Shown: positions 24,786 through 34,595, counted from the stretch's first letter. The stretch: 64,000 bases of DNA from Shewanella schlegeliana (GCF_016765635.1 NZ_JAESVD010000007.1:104124-168123); one strand, 5' to 3'. Program-made: numbers and translations. Notes: generated from the sequence alone by a model not told the origin.

Positions 24786-26798
24786 CTAGGGGGTGACAAT
24801 ATTAAACACCCCTTTTGGCTTATCGAGCGAAGAGAAGAAGCTGACCAGAGCCAACTTGCTTCCGTCAATCTCAAGTTCATCCGAAAACAACACCTCCTTC
24901 ACTCCGGCTTTGCCTATGATGAGATCGACAAACAGCTCATGGCTGATGTTAAGCGTTGCGTTAGCACTAGCGGACTTAGGTGCAAGCTTATGGTGTAGCA
25001 CTGCATTTTTAAGGCTTAATACGTAGTTTTTATCGAGATCGATAAAGTTAATATTAAGCTCAAACTCCTCACCAAAAACCTCTGGGCCAATCACCCGCGT
25101 TGCCATCGACTGCATAAAGTTATCGAGGGGTGATTGCAGTAAAATCTGTTTCATAGAGGCTAAATCAATCCCCACCTCAGGACTGCCGTGTCGCAGCTCA
25201 TAGGCTGCAGTGAGGTATACATCTCGCCATGGCGCCGATTCGGCTTGATAGCCTAACTGATCATAGATCCTTGCCAGCAAGGCTTTTGCCTTATCGTTAT
25301 CATCATCGCTAACCACCAGATGATTAATCAGCTCAGCAGCCCAGCGGTACTCCCCAGAGTCCACGGCCACTTGCGTTGCCGCCATAACCTTATCTGCGCC
25401 CCCCATGAGCTCTACATATTTAATAGCTGTGGCCGTGGCCGGCAGCGGGTCTAAGTTAACGGGGTTGGCGTCATACCAACCTAGATAGGCTTGATACACT
25501 GCCTTGGCATTGTGCTTGGCCGTTCCGTAATAGCCGCGCGATGCAAATGTGTTAGATAGCGCAGGTGGCATCTGGATCTGCTCGGCAATTTCTTCCGGCG
25601 TCAGACCTGCATTGAGCATTCGCACAGCTTGGTCGTGAATATATTTATAGGTGTCACGCTGCTTCTCCAAGAACTCATTGACTCTCTCTTGCCCCCAAAT
25701 GGGCCAATGGTGGCTACCAAAATAGACTTTGGTATCTCGCTGGGCCGTTAGCGCCTCATCGATAGCCCGGCTCCAAGTCAAAGCATCTCTCACCTTCGCG
25801 CCTCGCAAGGTATAGAGATTGTGCATATTCTTCGAGACTAACTCGGCGCCGCAATAAGCTTGCTGCTCAGGCAGATAGAAGGTAAATTCTGCTGGCGCTT
25901 CTGAGCCTGACACGATTTGGAACTCGAATGGCACGCCATCTATTGTCATCTCAGTGTCTTGCTCGACTATCAAGGTCGGATTCAAGATCCCAAATTGACC
26001 AAATGCAGGTTCTTTACCTAGGCCCGAATCGATATGTCCCCGCTTTGATCGCGGTAACTGTTTACCATACATATACATGGCGCGGCGACTCATGGCAGTA
26101 CCAGCCATCACGTTCTCGCTAGTCGCCTCATGCATAAAGCCTGCAGGGGCGATGATATCGACCTCCTCAGTGGGGGTCTCCCCCTCTGGAAACAAACCGA
26201 GTGCGCCGCCAAAGTGATCCATATGGCTGTGGGTGAAAACGATGGCAGAGATAGGCCTTGCTCCTAATCTCTTATTGAGAAAATCAAAGGCAACCTTTGC
26301 CGTTTCGGCTGTGGTAAGTGGGTCAACAATTATCCAACCGCTATCGCCCTCTATCACTGTCATATTGGCCAAATCAAAGCCACGTAGCTGATAGACACCC
26401 TTTGTCACTTCAAATAAGCCATCAATATTATTAAGGCTCGCTTGGCGCCAAAGGCTTGGATTGACACTGACTGGCGCATCCCCCTCAATAAAATCATAAG
26501 CGCTTCTATCCCAGACAATGCTGCCGTTTGCATCGAATACCTTCAATTCTGGCATTCTCGCGATAAAGCCGCGCTTGGCATCATCAAAGTCCTCAATATC
26601 ATCGAAAGGAAGCTGAGATAATAGCCGTTGATTAGCTTCTATCGTGTGGGAGCTCGCGGCAGTGAAACCTGCGCTATCAGGCTTGTCTTTATAATTGGCC
26701 GACGCCTTAAACTCAGGTTGGCAGCCAGCCAGTAAAAGTGTCGTTAATCCCGCAAGCAGATAGGGTTGCAAAGCCTGTTTTGTCGTTATTGTTAGCAT
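24786..26798 (-). CDS. Alkyl/aryl sulfatase, metallo-beta-lactamase fold (SdsA1/YjcS type)
   Basis: A 670-residue lipoprotein (lipobox LLAGC, Cys26) of the alkylsulfatase family. The metallo-beta-lactamase domain holds the zinc motif H190-S-H-M-D-H195 and further ligands (SHHWPIWG region near 355). After it come the alkylsulfatase dimerisation domain (about 430-560) and the C-terminal SCP2-like domain (about 565-668). It should hydrolyse primary alkyl sulfates such as SDS to alcohol and sulfate; the lipobox places it in the envelope. An AraC regulator lies 127 bp upstream on the same strand. The substrate is inferred from family. Confidence 0.88.
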   Translation of the reverse strand: MLTITTKQALQPYLLAGLTTLLLAGCQPEFKASANYKDKPDSAGFTAASSHTIEANQRLLSQLPFDDIEDFDDAKRGFIARMPELKVFDANGSIVWDRSAYDFIEGDAPVSVNPSLWRQASLNNIDGLFEVTKGVYQLRGFDLANMTVIEGDSGWIIVDPLTTAETAKVAFDFLNKRLGARPISAIVFTHSHMDHFGGALGLFPEGETPTEEVDIIAPAGFMHEATSENVMAGTAMSRRAMYMYGKQLPRSKRGHIDSGLGKEPAFGQFGILNPTLIVEQDTEMTIDGVPFEFQIVSGSEAPAEFTFYLPEQQAYCGAELVSKNMHNLYTLRGAKVRDALTWSRAIDEALTAQRDTKVYFGSHHWPIWGQERVNEFLEKQRDTYKYIHDQAVRMLNAGLTPEEIAEQIQMPPALSNTFASRGYYGTAKHNAKAVYQAYLGWYDANPVNLDPLPATATAIKYVELMGGADKVMAATQVAVDSGEYRWAAELINHLVVSDDDNDKAKALLARIYDQLGYQAESAPWRDVYLTAAYELRHGSPEVGIDLASMKQILLQSPLDNFMQSMATRVIGPEVFGEEFELNINFIDLDKNYVLSLKNAVLHHKLAPKSASANATLNISHELFVDLIIGKAGVKEVLFSDELEIDGSKLALVSFFSSLDKPKGVFNIVTP

Positions 26799-26925
26799 AT
26801 GACCAGATCCGTTGGTTAATCCATACGGACAAGCTATTACATTAACGCAACATGGCGGTTATCATTTTTCGCCAACTATCCCCCTAAATTTTTGGCAAAT
26901 CTCATTAGTTGAACTCTAGTGGTTT

Positions 26926-27981
26926 TTACGAACAGAACTGTTCACGATGCTTTTCACGGTACAGTGAAGGACTGCATCCCTGCCAAGAACGGAAAGATCG
27001 AGTGAAATTACTCAGGTTGCTATAGCCCAAAGTGTCGGACAGTAAGCTAATGGGCATATCGGTGTTAATGAGATAATGCAGCGCCAGCTCTTGGCGCTTA
27101 AGTTTGAGTAGCTCTCTAAAACCAGTCCCTTCATGTTGTAGGTAGCGACCTAAACTACGTTCGCTAATATTGTACATCTGAGCGATTTTCGCCGCCGTAG
27201 GCTCTTGGTTAAGCAAGGCCGCATGGATCCCTTGACTGGTTTTCTGCCGCCAACTCAATGCCTGCATATCAAGCAGATATTGGCGCACGGCCAGTTCATT
27301 GGACTCGGCCAATTGAGGATTTTTGGTCAGCGCAGTCCGCTCCAGCACACTTCTGTCCATCCACATACAGTTGTCAGTTGCATTCATCACCACAGGGCAG
27401 CCAAAACAGTCTTGCCATGCTTGATTTGATTTAGGCGCACTACGCATTAATTCAACCCTGCGCACAAAGTGTCGATGGCCAACCATCTGCTTACCCTGCT
27501 GCATCAAACTACTAAAGAAAGCATCGATTGCTAATTCGCTGATCTCGACCCCTTTTAGAGGGCTAATTGTAAACCCAAGCCATTGTGGCGTACGTTGCAA
27601 GCGGATCTGACCGCTGTTACTCACTAAGGCTGAATAATCGGGAAGTGCTTCAAAGGCTTGCGCTAATGAGTCGCTACTCATCAAAAGTTTTCCCAAAGAG
27701 TGAAAGTGCATAGGGAAAGCATACTGACCAACGGTTAGACCAAAGGCATCCGATGCTGACGCCTGCTCAGCCGCTTGCCAAAGCCGAGTCATTTTATCGA
27801 TTTCGACTCTCTCCCCTGGCTGGGCCTGCAATGCATCAAGATCTAATCCAACTTGCTCAAATAACGCCTTAGGATCTATTTTACTAACACTTAATGCTCT
27901 TGCAATCGCCAGGGACCAAGCCGCAATCGTGGTGTAGCTAGTTGAGCTCAAGTTAGCTGGATCTATGTTAGCCGAGCTCAA
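26926..27981 (-). CDS. AraC-family regulator with arabinose-binding-like N-terminus
   Basis: A 351-residue regulator with the long N-terminal ligand-binding domain seen in OruR/ArgR-type AraC proteins (about 20-215) and a C-terminal AraC DNA-binding domain (about 245-345; AKIAQMYNISERSLGRYLQHEG and LSDTLGYSNLSNFTRSFRSWQG). The start is uncertain: the frame opens with TTG 27981, and a second TTG 30 bases later lies in a partial repeat of the same sequence; neither has a clear ribosome site. It lies 42 bp after the NTF2-like gene and 127 bp before the alkyl sulfatase gene. It may control the sulfatase. Confidence 0.8.
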   Translation of the reverse strand: MSSANIDPANLSSTSYTTIAAWSLAIARALSVSKIDPKALFEQVGLDLDALQAQPGERVEIDKMTRLWQAAEQASASDAFGLTVGQYAFPMHFHSLGKLLMSSDSLAQAFEALPDYSALVSNSGQIRLQRTPQWLGFTISPLKGVEISELAIDAFFSSLMQQGKQMVGHRHFVRRVELMRSAPKSNQAWQDCFGCPVVMNATDNCMWMDRSVLERTALTKNPQLAESNELAVRQYLLDMQALSWRQKTSQGIHAALLNQEPTAAKIAQMYNISERSLGRYLQHEGTGFRELLKLKRQELALHYLINTDMPISLLSDTLGYSNLSNFTRSFRSWQGCSPSLYREKHREQFCS

Positions 27982-28023
27982 ACTAGCCGCCCAGCCGTAA
28001 AAGTAAAGGGGGAAAAATCAAGA

Positions 28024-28512
28024 TCACAACGACTCACCATGACGACGGATATGACTGATAAGCCCATTTTGATTAAACTCTAAGCTAATCACGCTGAGGC
28101 GATCGATATCCAATGCCTGACTTTGACCTGCGGGTTTAATTTTGCCTTTTTCTAGCAGCTTTAATACTACGAGGTTAGGCCCGACCATCATCTGCTGTAG
28201 CTGCACCTGATTTTCTAAGCTTTGCAGTTTCATTTTCTCAATCAAGCGGGCACGTAACTTGGTTTTGTCGGCAGAAAAAGTCACCTTATAGTGGACATAT
28301 TCATCGATAAAACTCTCTGATAATAGGCTAAGATAATACTCGATATCCTCAACGCTACTATCGAGCCTCTGCCTAGCATTCTTCGCCGCAACAAACTCCA
28401 GTCCTTTCTGCTTAAGCTCCGCCTCGCTCAAATGATCTAAAGCAAAGCTAGGCGCTGATAAAAAGAGACTGAAAAAGCAAACCGGTAACACCAAAATCAA
28501 CAGGTTGCGCAT
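28024..28512 (-). CDS. Exported NTF2-like (SnoaL-fold) protein
   Basis: A 162-residue protein with a signal peptide (about 1-24, ending PSFA) and a cone-shaped NTF2-like domain: helix LKQKGLEFVAAKNARQRLD, then YYLSLLSESFIDEYVHYKVTF and a C-terminal sheet ISLEFNQNGLISHIRRHGES. Such proteins bind or turn over small ligands; no active-site residue can be named. It may form an operon with the downstream AraC gene. Confidence 0.7.
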   Translation of the reverse strand: MRNLLILVLPVCFFSLFLSAPSFALDHLSEAELKQKGLEFVAAKNARQRLDSSVEDIEYYLSLLSESFIDEYVHYKVTFSADKTKLRARLIEKMKLQSLENQVQLQQMMVGPNLVVLKLLEKGKIKPAGQSQALDIDRLSVISLEFNQNGLISHIRRHGESL

Positions 28513-28597
28513 ACAATGTCCTTGTCGTTAGCGGCAGTTATTTGAACTGCACCTCTACGCCTGTATAAATTTAATACAGATTATCAGCTTTAATAGA

Positions 28598-28649
28598 TAG
28601 CTGTCATCTGTAGCTGTCATCTGTAGCTGTTATCTGTAGCTGTTATCTA
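28598..28649. repeat. 13-bp tandem repeat, four copies
   Basis: Units TAGCTGTCATCTG, TAGCTGTCATCTG, TAGCTGTTATCTG and TAGCTGTTATCTA at 28598, 28611, 28624 and 28637, between the NTF2-like gene start and the nrfA terminator. Confidence 0.9.
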
Positions 28650-28663
28650 GGAATGGTGATGAT

Positions 28664-28693
28664 AAAAAAGGCTCAAAGGAGATCCTTTGAGCC
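28664..28693 (-). terminator. Intrinsic terminator of nrfA
   Basis: Ten-bp stem GGCTCAAAGG/CCTTTGAGCC, four-base loop, then T6 on the minus strand, 42 bp after the nrfA stop. Confidence 0.9.
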
Positions 28694-28734
28694 TTTAAAA
28701 CGAGTCACGAACTTAAGTCATGTTAATAAAGCGA

Positions 28735-30144
28735 TTAGTAACCGTAACGAGTCACTTCTGACCAGTTCTTATCGACCTCTTGTTTAATAAACTGCTGCTT
28801 ATCTTCAGTCAGCTTATCAAGCTTAATTCCGACAGCGGCTTGGGCTGACTCTTTACTGCTAATATCAGGATAATCAACCTTAGTCACAGCGAACATCTTC
28901 AAGATTTCGGCTAACGATTCTCGAGCATAGTTAACCTGTTTAATCGACATATCGAGCAGTGCATGGCCCTCTTTCGGGTTGTGAGCATATAAACCATGGG
29001 ACGCCATGGCAAAGTCCCAGCGCCACTGTGAGTGACGAATAGCCATAATGGCATCATTCATCAATGGCCAAGTAGCGCCCGCCTTCCACGCCGCAGCGGC
29101 CTCGTAATGAGCTTTAACTAACAAGCCTTCTACTTCTCGAGCCTTGGCATCAATTGCCGCCTTACTGTTTTCAAGAGACTTGATAATGGTTTTTTCGCTC
29201 TTATGGCAGTTTTGGCAAACCGAATCAAAATGATCCAGCGCTTTGCTCACCTTGTGGCTGGTAAAAGTATTGCCTTTATCGTCTGTCTCTTCAGGCATGT
29301 GGCAAGTAATACAGGTTACTCCTGCCTCGGCATGTTCGCTTTTCACCCAATGTTCAAACTCAGGGTGACGCGCCTTTAGGATCGGGGTTTTCGAGATAGG
29401 GTGGATCCACTCGTAGAAACGACGGGTATCATAGTACTTCTCGATATCGTCAACATTGTTACCAAAGATCCAAGGGATATTGACCTTATCACTGCGTTCC
29501 GGCTGGAAGTAGTAAGTCACATGGCACTGACCACAAACCTGCGCGCCTTGCATACTGGCGTCTTGCTTATCGAAAGGTAGGTGCACTTTGGCCATCGCAT
29601 CTTGGGCGTGAGGGCGCGGTAAAGCCAGCTCCGCCTTACCATCCACATGACAGTCGGTGCAGTACACGACACTGTTTATCTCCGTCCCTAGGTCGGTAAA
29701 GTTCTTCCCAGAGAAGCCCTCTACACCTAGCTCTTTCATCAGCCTTGTAGCATCTGGGGTCTTACAGGTCCAGCAACTGGCCGATAACCCCTTTTCTCCC
29801 GCAGCTGGCGGCACACCTGTACGTAACGTGTGGGTCACATCAGCTACTGCAAAGTGGTGACCACGAGGACTGTTGTACTCTTTTGCAAATGACGAACCTG
29901 CCCATAAAATAATGGCCGCAGGGTAACTGGCAAGCATATCTTCACGCTCGGCTTGCTCTGAGGTCTCCTGCCAGCTCTCATACTGCACTGGAAACTTAGC
30001 CCTTAGCGCTTTATCGCGTTGCTGCTGCGCTTGGGCGCCTGCAGTCTGTGCATTGGCGTTTTCCTCTGCTTGCACACTCGTTATCGGCATTAGCAAGGCT
30101 AAAGATATCGACCCGGCAATTTTTATCAGATTTTTTACTGTCAT
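28735..30144 (-). CDS. nrfA: Ammonia-forming cytochrome c nitrite reductase NrfA
   Basis: A 469-residue periplasmic pentaheme enzyme that reduces nitrite to ammonium with six electrons. Signal peptide about 1-26 (ending VQA). The active-site heme uses the Lys-ligated motif CWTCK (124-128); four further hemes bind at CTDCH (162-166), CGQCH (204-208), CITCH (278-282) and CQNCH (310-314). No nrfBCD follows. In Shewanella CymA feeds NrfA directly, so a single gene is expected. nnrS lies 91 bp upstream on the same strand, with a shared theme of nitrite and NO metabolism. Confidence 0.96.
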   Translation of the reverse strand: MTVKNLIKIAGSISLALLMPITSVQAEENANAQTAGAQAQQQRDKALRAKFPVQYESWQETSEQAEREDMLASYPAAIILWAGSSFAKEYNSPRGHHFAVADVTHTLRTGVPPAAGEKGLSASCWTCKTPDATRLMKELGVEGFSGKNFTDLGTEINSVVYCTDCHVDGKAELALPRPHAQDAMAKVHLPFDKQDASMQGAQVCGQCHVTYYFQPERSDKVNIPWIFGNNVDDIEKYYDTRRFYEWIHPISKTPILKARHPEFEHWVKSEHAEAGVTCITCHMPEETDDKGNTFTSHKVSKALDHFDSVCQNCHKSEKTIIKSLENSKAAIDAKAREVEGLLVKAHYEAAAAWKAGATWPLMNDAIMAIRHSQWRWDFAMASHGLYAHNPKEGHALLDMSIKQVNYARESLAEILKMFAVTKVDYPDISSKESAQAAVGIKLDKLTEDKQQFIKQEVDKNWSEVTRYGY

Positions 30145-30235
30145 TTATTTCTCTATCAACCTTATGTTCTTTTTACTGAGCTATTTCTTATCAACCCGTT
30201 TTCTTATCAATCAATTTTTCGTTTAAGCATGAAAC

Positions 30236-31447
30236 CTATCCAGGTCTACCGTCGATACGCGGTTTAGAAAGTATCGAGGCGTAATTGAATACAAACATAG
30301 CAAAAGCTAACGACCAAAATCCCCCCGCGAGCCATAACCATAATTGGTACTGCTCTGGTGCGACAATCGGCATCACAGCGCGTAATATTGCCGCTATTGG
30401 TAGACAAGCAAAGGCTAACGCCATATTAGGGCCTTCATAAATATTGCGACTCGTATGGCCAAGGGAAACTCTGGAGATCATTGATAAGCATATCCCGGCT
30501 AACGAGCCTATGGCGAACAGGTGCAATAGATGGCGATAGGCCATGGCATCATCAATGCTCCAAGCCATAGCTAATAATGTTATTGGTAACAGCAAATATG
30601 AGACTTGCAGCGACCAAAGCATCGGCTCTTTTAGTGTCTTAAGAGGGTGCCACCGCGACCAACGCAGCAAATGTAATCCACCAGCAAGGTACAGTAACCC
30701 TTGCTCCACCTCTTTAGGCATCACCTGAGTAATCGCCTGCACAACTAAGGCCACCATAATAACGATTAAGCTTCTATCAAGCAGTGCGATAGGCTCAGGT
30801 TTAGTCTCCTTTATGCGAATGGCGGTAAAGAAGGGAATAACACGTCCACCGACTATAGTGATCAGCAGCCCTAACCACCATAACATCGACTGCCAAATTT
30901 GCTGACTCAGAGAAAAGTCTCTCTCACTCAAGGCGTAATAGCTTAAAAGATTAATCAGCATCGCCACAAATAACATGATGGGAAAGCCGATATTGTGCCA
31001 CTGCTTAACCTTATAGATGCAGCGCCAAAGCTTAATGGCAGTCAAGCCTAAAAATAACGAGTCCAGCAGCGCGGGTAGCCACAGCGGAATAGACACTGGC
31101 AGCAATAGGGTCAATCTAGCCAATAACCAGCAAGCAAACGTCAGCGCCAAGGCCCAGCCTTTCATACCTGGCTGGTTCGTCCAGTTTTGAACCGCCGTGA
31201 GCAAAAAGCCACAGACGATTGCCAGCGCAAAGCCAAATAACATCTCATGGGGATGCCACCACAGCGGAACGACTTTTACCCAAAAGTCAGTCTGGAATAA
31301 ACTGTATTGAGGATAGAACCAGGTGAGTAACCATAAAGGCACGAAGAGCATAGCAACACTTGCACCGCCTAAGAAGAAAGGCCTGAACCCTAAGCGAAAA
31401 ATAGCGGGGATTTTTTCACTTGCAGCAGGATCGTCAATATTTAGCAT
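30236..31447 (-). CDS. nnrS: NnrS family heme-copper membrane protein
   Basis: A 403-residue integral membrane protein with about twelve helices and the NnrS hallmark WHPHEMLFGFALAIVCGFLL. NnrS binds heme and copper and protects against nitrosative stress from NO. ATG 31447 follows GGGG; an earlier TTG at 31468 has no ribosome site and would overlap the regulatory dyad. It lies directly upstream of nrfA and shares its strand. A candidate NsrR box lies just before the start (31464-31486), which fits NsrR control of nnrS known in gammaproteobacteria. Confidence 0.92.
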   Translation of the reverse strand: MLNIDDPAASEKIPAIFRLGFRPFFLGGASVAMLFVPLWLLTWFYPQYSLFQTDFWVKVVPLWWHPHEMLFGFALAIVCGFLLTAVQNWTNQPGMKGWALALTFACWLLARLTLLLPVSIPLWLPALLDSLFLGLTAIKLWRCIYKVKQWHNIGFPIMLFVAMLINLLSYYALSERDFSLSQQIWQSMLWWLGLLITIVGGRVIPFFTAIRIKETKPEPIALLDRSLIVIMVALVVQAITQVMPKEVEQGLLYLAGGLHLLRWSRWHPLKTLKEPMLWSLQVSYLLLPITLLAMAWSIDDAMAYRHLLHLFAIGSLAGICLSMISRVSLGHTSRNIYEGPNMALAFACLPIAAILRAVMPIVAPEQYQLWLWLAGGFWSLAFAMFVFNYASILSKPRIDGRPG

Positions 31448-31463
31448 AATTTTACCCCAACAA

Positions 31464-31486
31464 AACAAACATCTTAAATACAGCTT
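31464..31486 (-). promoter_or_regulatory. Candidate NsrR operator upstream of nnrS
   Basis: Read on the minus strand, the site has halves AAGCTGTATTT and AGATGTTTGTT around one base. Against the NsrR 11-1-11 consensus AAGATGYATTT-N-AAATRCATCTT this is 10 of 11 and 7 of 11 by my count. It lies 17 bp before the nnrS ATG. NsrR is an NO-responsive repressor. Confidence 0.5.
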
Positions 31487-31855
31487 TAACTTTACGCTAG
31501 TTTATCTGCGCCCACTCGCGATAACAATCACTATCTGCTCTGATTATAGCTTCTGTGACTCATGTAGCTATCTAACTGTTTTAAAACTATATCTTTTTGA
31601 GTAGGTTCTTCTGATAACAGCATACATCTACTGGCACTAAGTGCAAACAATCATGCTAGATTGGGTTAGTCCGCCTCGTTCCCCCTGTCCCAGATGGCAC
31701 TGGATAAATCTAGAAGAATTCTAACTCAAGTGGTGTATATAAGTCTGTCATGGCTAGTAAAACCAAGCCATCTAAATTCCCAAAAACAGTTAGCGCATCT
31801 TGCTGTCTATGCTAGATTAAATAGTAATCTGTTATGTCAACTGGCTGGATGAAAA
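31487..31855. other. Divergent spacer between nnrS and kefG
   Basis: About 370 bp apart from the NsrR-like site. It must carry both promoters, but I cannot place them with confidence; no open frame of note. Confidence 0.4.
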
Positions 31856-32476
31856 ATGACACTCGCTGCAAAAAAAATCCTCGTGCTCTATGCACATCCC
31901 TCCCAAGAACGCTCCGAAATCAATACCCCTCTATTTAAAGCGACCCAATTACAGCCAAACGTGACCGCGGTTGATCTCTATGGTGAATATCCCACCTTTA
32001 GGATCAACATAGACAAAGAACAACAAAGGCTCAGAGACCACGACATCGTGGTCTTTATGTTTCCACTGTATTGGTACTCCACTCCTGCCATTTTAAAGGA
32101 GTGGCAAGATCTCGTTTTAGAGTACAACTTCGCTTACGGGACTAAGGGTAAAACCCTATGCGGAAAGACCTTTCTGTGCGCCCTTAGCGCCGGAGGCAGT
32201 GAGTCTGCTTACCAACATGATGGCTATAATCACTTCACTTTAAGAGAGCTACTACGGCCCCTTGAGCAGATGGCCAACTTAACAGGCATGAGCTTCTTAG
32301 CTCCCTTTGCGCTATTTTGCGCCCGAAGCGCCTCCGAAGAGAATCGTGTGGACACTCATGTTCAAAAGTGGGTGAGAACACTCCGAGCACTCAGTGAAGA
32401 CAGGTTGGATATCGAACTGGCGCAATCACTCGAAAAACTCAATGGCCACCTTGACCAGCTGATCCAGGATCACTAA
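31856..32476 (+). CDS. kefG: KefG/KefF-type NAD(P)H oxidoreductase, ancillary subunit of Kef
   Basis: A 206-residue flavodoxin-fold quinone reductase-like protein: the FMN-binding start ILVLYAHPSQERSEIN, FMFPLYWYSTPAILKEWQD and LSAGGSESAY. Family proteins KefF/KefG bind FMN and are needed for full activity of KefC/KefB K+ efflux. It lies 2 bp before the kef gene, in one operon. Slightly longer than E. coli KefG (184). Whether it is called KefF or KefG cannot be decided from the sequence. Confidence 0.85.
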   Translation: MTLAAKKILVLYAHPSQERSEINTPLFKATQLQPNVTAVDLYGEYPTFRINIDKEQQRLRDHDIVVFMFPLYWYSTPAILKEWQDLVLEYNFAYGTKGKTLCGKTFLCALSAGGSESAYQHDGYNHFTLRELLRPLEQMANLTGMSFLAPFALFCARSASEENRVDTHVQKWVRTLRALSEDRLDIELAQSLEKLNGHLDQLIQDH

Positions 32477-32478
32477 TT

Positions 32479-34407
32479 ATGACAGCTTACTTTATTCAAG
32501 CTTTTATCTATTTATGCGCAGCCGTAATTGCGGTGCCCATCGCCAAACGACTCGGTCTGGGTTCAGTGCTGGGCTACTTAATGGCGGGGGTTGTGATAGG
32601 ACCGATTATTGGTCTTGTGGGCGCTGAAACCAACACTTTGCAGCACTTTGCTGAATTTGGTGTGGTGATGATGCTATTTCTCGTAGGCCTCGAACTTGAG
32701 CCTAGAATGCTGTGGGATATGCGTAATAAGCTTATCGGCTTAGGTGGCCTGCAGGTGGGTCTATCTACCTTAGTCGTGATGGGCATCGCCCTAAGTTTCG
32801 ACTACGGCTGGACTATTGCCCTGACAGTGGGGATGATTTTTTCGCTATCGTCGACCGCAATCGTATTGCAGACCTTTAATGAGAAAAACTTAACCAAGAC
32901 AGAGGGAGGGAAAAATGCCTTCTCGGTGCTGCTGTTTCAAGATATCGCCGTGATCCCAATGCTGGCGTTTATTCCTTTGCTGGCTCTGCCTGAATTAGTT
33001 GAAAAAGCGCAATCTGTTGCCAGTAGTGCAGCCGAGCACCATGAGGAGCTGTCGTTAGTAGCGGGACTGCCGGGCTGGGCTTACGGTATTGTGGTCTTGA
33101 TGGCTATTGCCAGCGTTGTGGTTGGCGGCCATTACTTAAGTCGCCCGCTATTTCGCTATGTTGCCAGCTCAGGGCTGAGAGAAATCTTCACCGCTACGGC
33201 ACTGATGCTCGTTATCGGCATTGCTGCGCTTATGAGCCTTGTCGGCCTGTCTCCAGCACTAGGCACCTTCCTTGCGGGCGTTGTGCTCGCTAACAGTGAG
33301 TTTAGGCATGAACTTGAGTCCAATATCGAACCATTCAAGGGGCTATTACTCGGGCTATTTTTTATCACAGTGGGCGCAGGCATAAACTTTGATGTGCTTA
33401 TCAGCAATATTGGCCCTGTAATGGCGATGACCGCAGGGATTATTCTGATCAAAGCCTTAGTATTACTGGCACTGGCCTTTATATTTAAGATCAGGGGCAG
33501 TGACCGCTGGCTATTTGCCTTGAGCCTAGCGCAAGCCGGTGAATTTGGCTTTGTACTACTTAGCTATACCGTGCAAAACCATGTTATCAGCACCGAACTC
33601 GCGCAGTTGCTGTCACTGGTTGTAGCCATCTCCATGTTCCTCACTCCAGGGCTATTTATCCTGTTTGATAAGGTGATATTACCTCGATATGAAAAAACAG
33701 AAAATACTCGCGAGCCTGATGATATCGATGAAAAAGGCACGGTGATTATTGCCGGGGTGGGCCGTTTTGGACAGATAGTTAACCGTCTGTTGGTAACCAA
33801 TGGCGTGAAAACCGTGGTTCTTGACCATGAAGTTCAGCAGATCGAAAACCTAAGGAAAATTAACACTAAGAGCTATTACGGTGATGCCACCCAACCGGAT
33901 CTACTCCATACCGCAGGTATTGAGCAGGCTAAGATGTTAGTGGTGGCGATCGATAACCCTGAGCGCGCCGTAGCCTTAGTCGAATATATCAAGCATACCC
34001 ACCCCCATGTGATTGTGATGGCACGTGCATTTGACCGAAGACACCTCTATCGCCTACGTAATGCTGGAGCTGATTTTATGGTAAGTGAAACCTTCCATTC
34101 GGCGCTCAATCTAGGAAAGCATGCGCTGATAAGATTAGGTGTACATCCGTTCAAGGCAGAGCAGCAGCGGGCAACCTTTTATGAGACAGAAACAACCCAT
34201 AAAGACACCCTATATGAAGCATGGAAACAGTTTACTGAAGACGATAAATACCTAGTGCATTACCGTGACATGTTTATTCAGCTTGAAGAAACTCTGAGTG
34301 CGGCAATGAAAGATGAGCGCTATCGTAGCTACTCGAAAGCGGAGCGAAGTTGGACCCCGCCACCCAAGGAAAATCATACCGAGTTTTCCAAGGCGGAAAG
34401 CGATTAG
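32479..34407 (+). CDS. Glutathione-gated K+/H+ antiporter KefB/KefC type
   Basis: A 642-residue CPA2 antiporter. About twelve membrane helices fill residues 1-390 (FLVGLELEP near 74; LVGLSPALGTFLAGVVLANSEFRHE near 257-281), then a cytoplasmic RCK/TrkA-N domain starts at GTVIIAGVGRFGQIVNRLL (about 413), the nucleotide- and glutathione-binding part. Free glutathione keeps it shut and glutathione adducts open it, giving potassium loss and cytoplasmic acidification during electrophile stress. The tight link to the kefG-like gene supports this. gshA lies 17 kb away in the same window. Confidence 0.92.
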   Translation: MTAYFIQAFIYLCAAVIAVPIAKRLGLGSVLGYLMAGVVIGPIIGLVGAETNTLQHFAEFGVVMMLFLVGLELEPRMLWDMRNKLIGLGGLQVGLSTLVVMGIALSFDYGWTIALTVGMIFSLSSTAIVLQTFNEKNLTKTEGGKNAFSVLLFQDIAVIPMLAFIPLLALPELVEKAQSVASSAAEHHEELSLVAGLPGWAYGIVVLMAIASVVVGGHYLSRPLFRYVASSGLREIFTATALMLVIGIAALMSLVGLSPALGTFLAGVVLANSEFRHELESNIEPFKGLLLGLFFITVGAGINFDVLISNIGPVMAMTAGIILIKALVLLALAFIFKIRGSDRWLFALSLAQAGEFGFVLLSYTVQNHVISTELAQLLSLVVAISMFLTPGLFILFDKVILPRYEKTENTREPDDIDEKGTVIIAGVGRFGQIVNRLLVTNGVKTVVLDHEVQQIENLRKINTKSYYGDATQPDLLHTAGIEQAKMLVVAIDNPERAVALVEYIKHTHPHVIVMARAFDRRHLYRLRNAGADFMVSETFHSALNLGKHALIRLGVHPFKAEQQRATFYETETTHKDTLYEAWKQFTEDDKYLVHYRDMFIQLEETLSAAMKDERYRSYSKAERSWTPPPKENHTEFSKAESD

Positions 34408-34518
34408 CGTTGCGAGTCATTGCAACGGCATAGCTATCAAACTATGCCGTTTTAAAGCCGAACATCTGCAATCTCAAACAGCAGGTTATAGGAAACAGTA
34501 ATTAGAAATCTTTCATTC

Positions 34519-34553
34519 AAAAAAAGCCCTCGTTACCGCTTGGTAACGAGGGC
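34519..34553 (-). terminator. Intrinsic terminator of the hpf gene
   Basis: Twelve-bp stem GCCCTCGTTACC/GGTAACGAGGGC with a four-base loop and T7 on the minus strand. It also separates the convergent kef operon. Confidence 0.92.
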
Positions 34554-34595
34554 TTATATCTATATGTCTGGTGACAAAAATTTTAGCTTTGGAGA

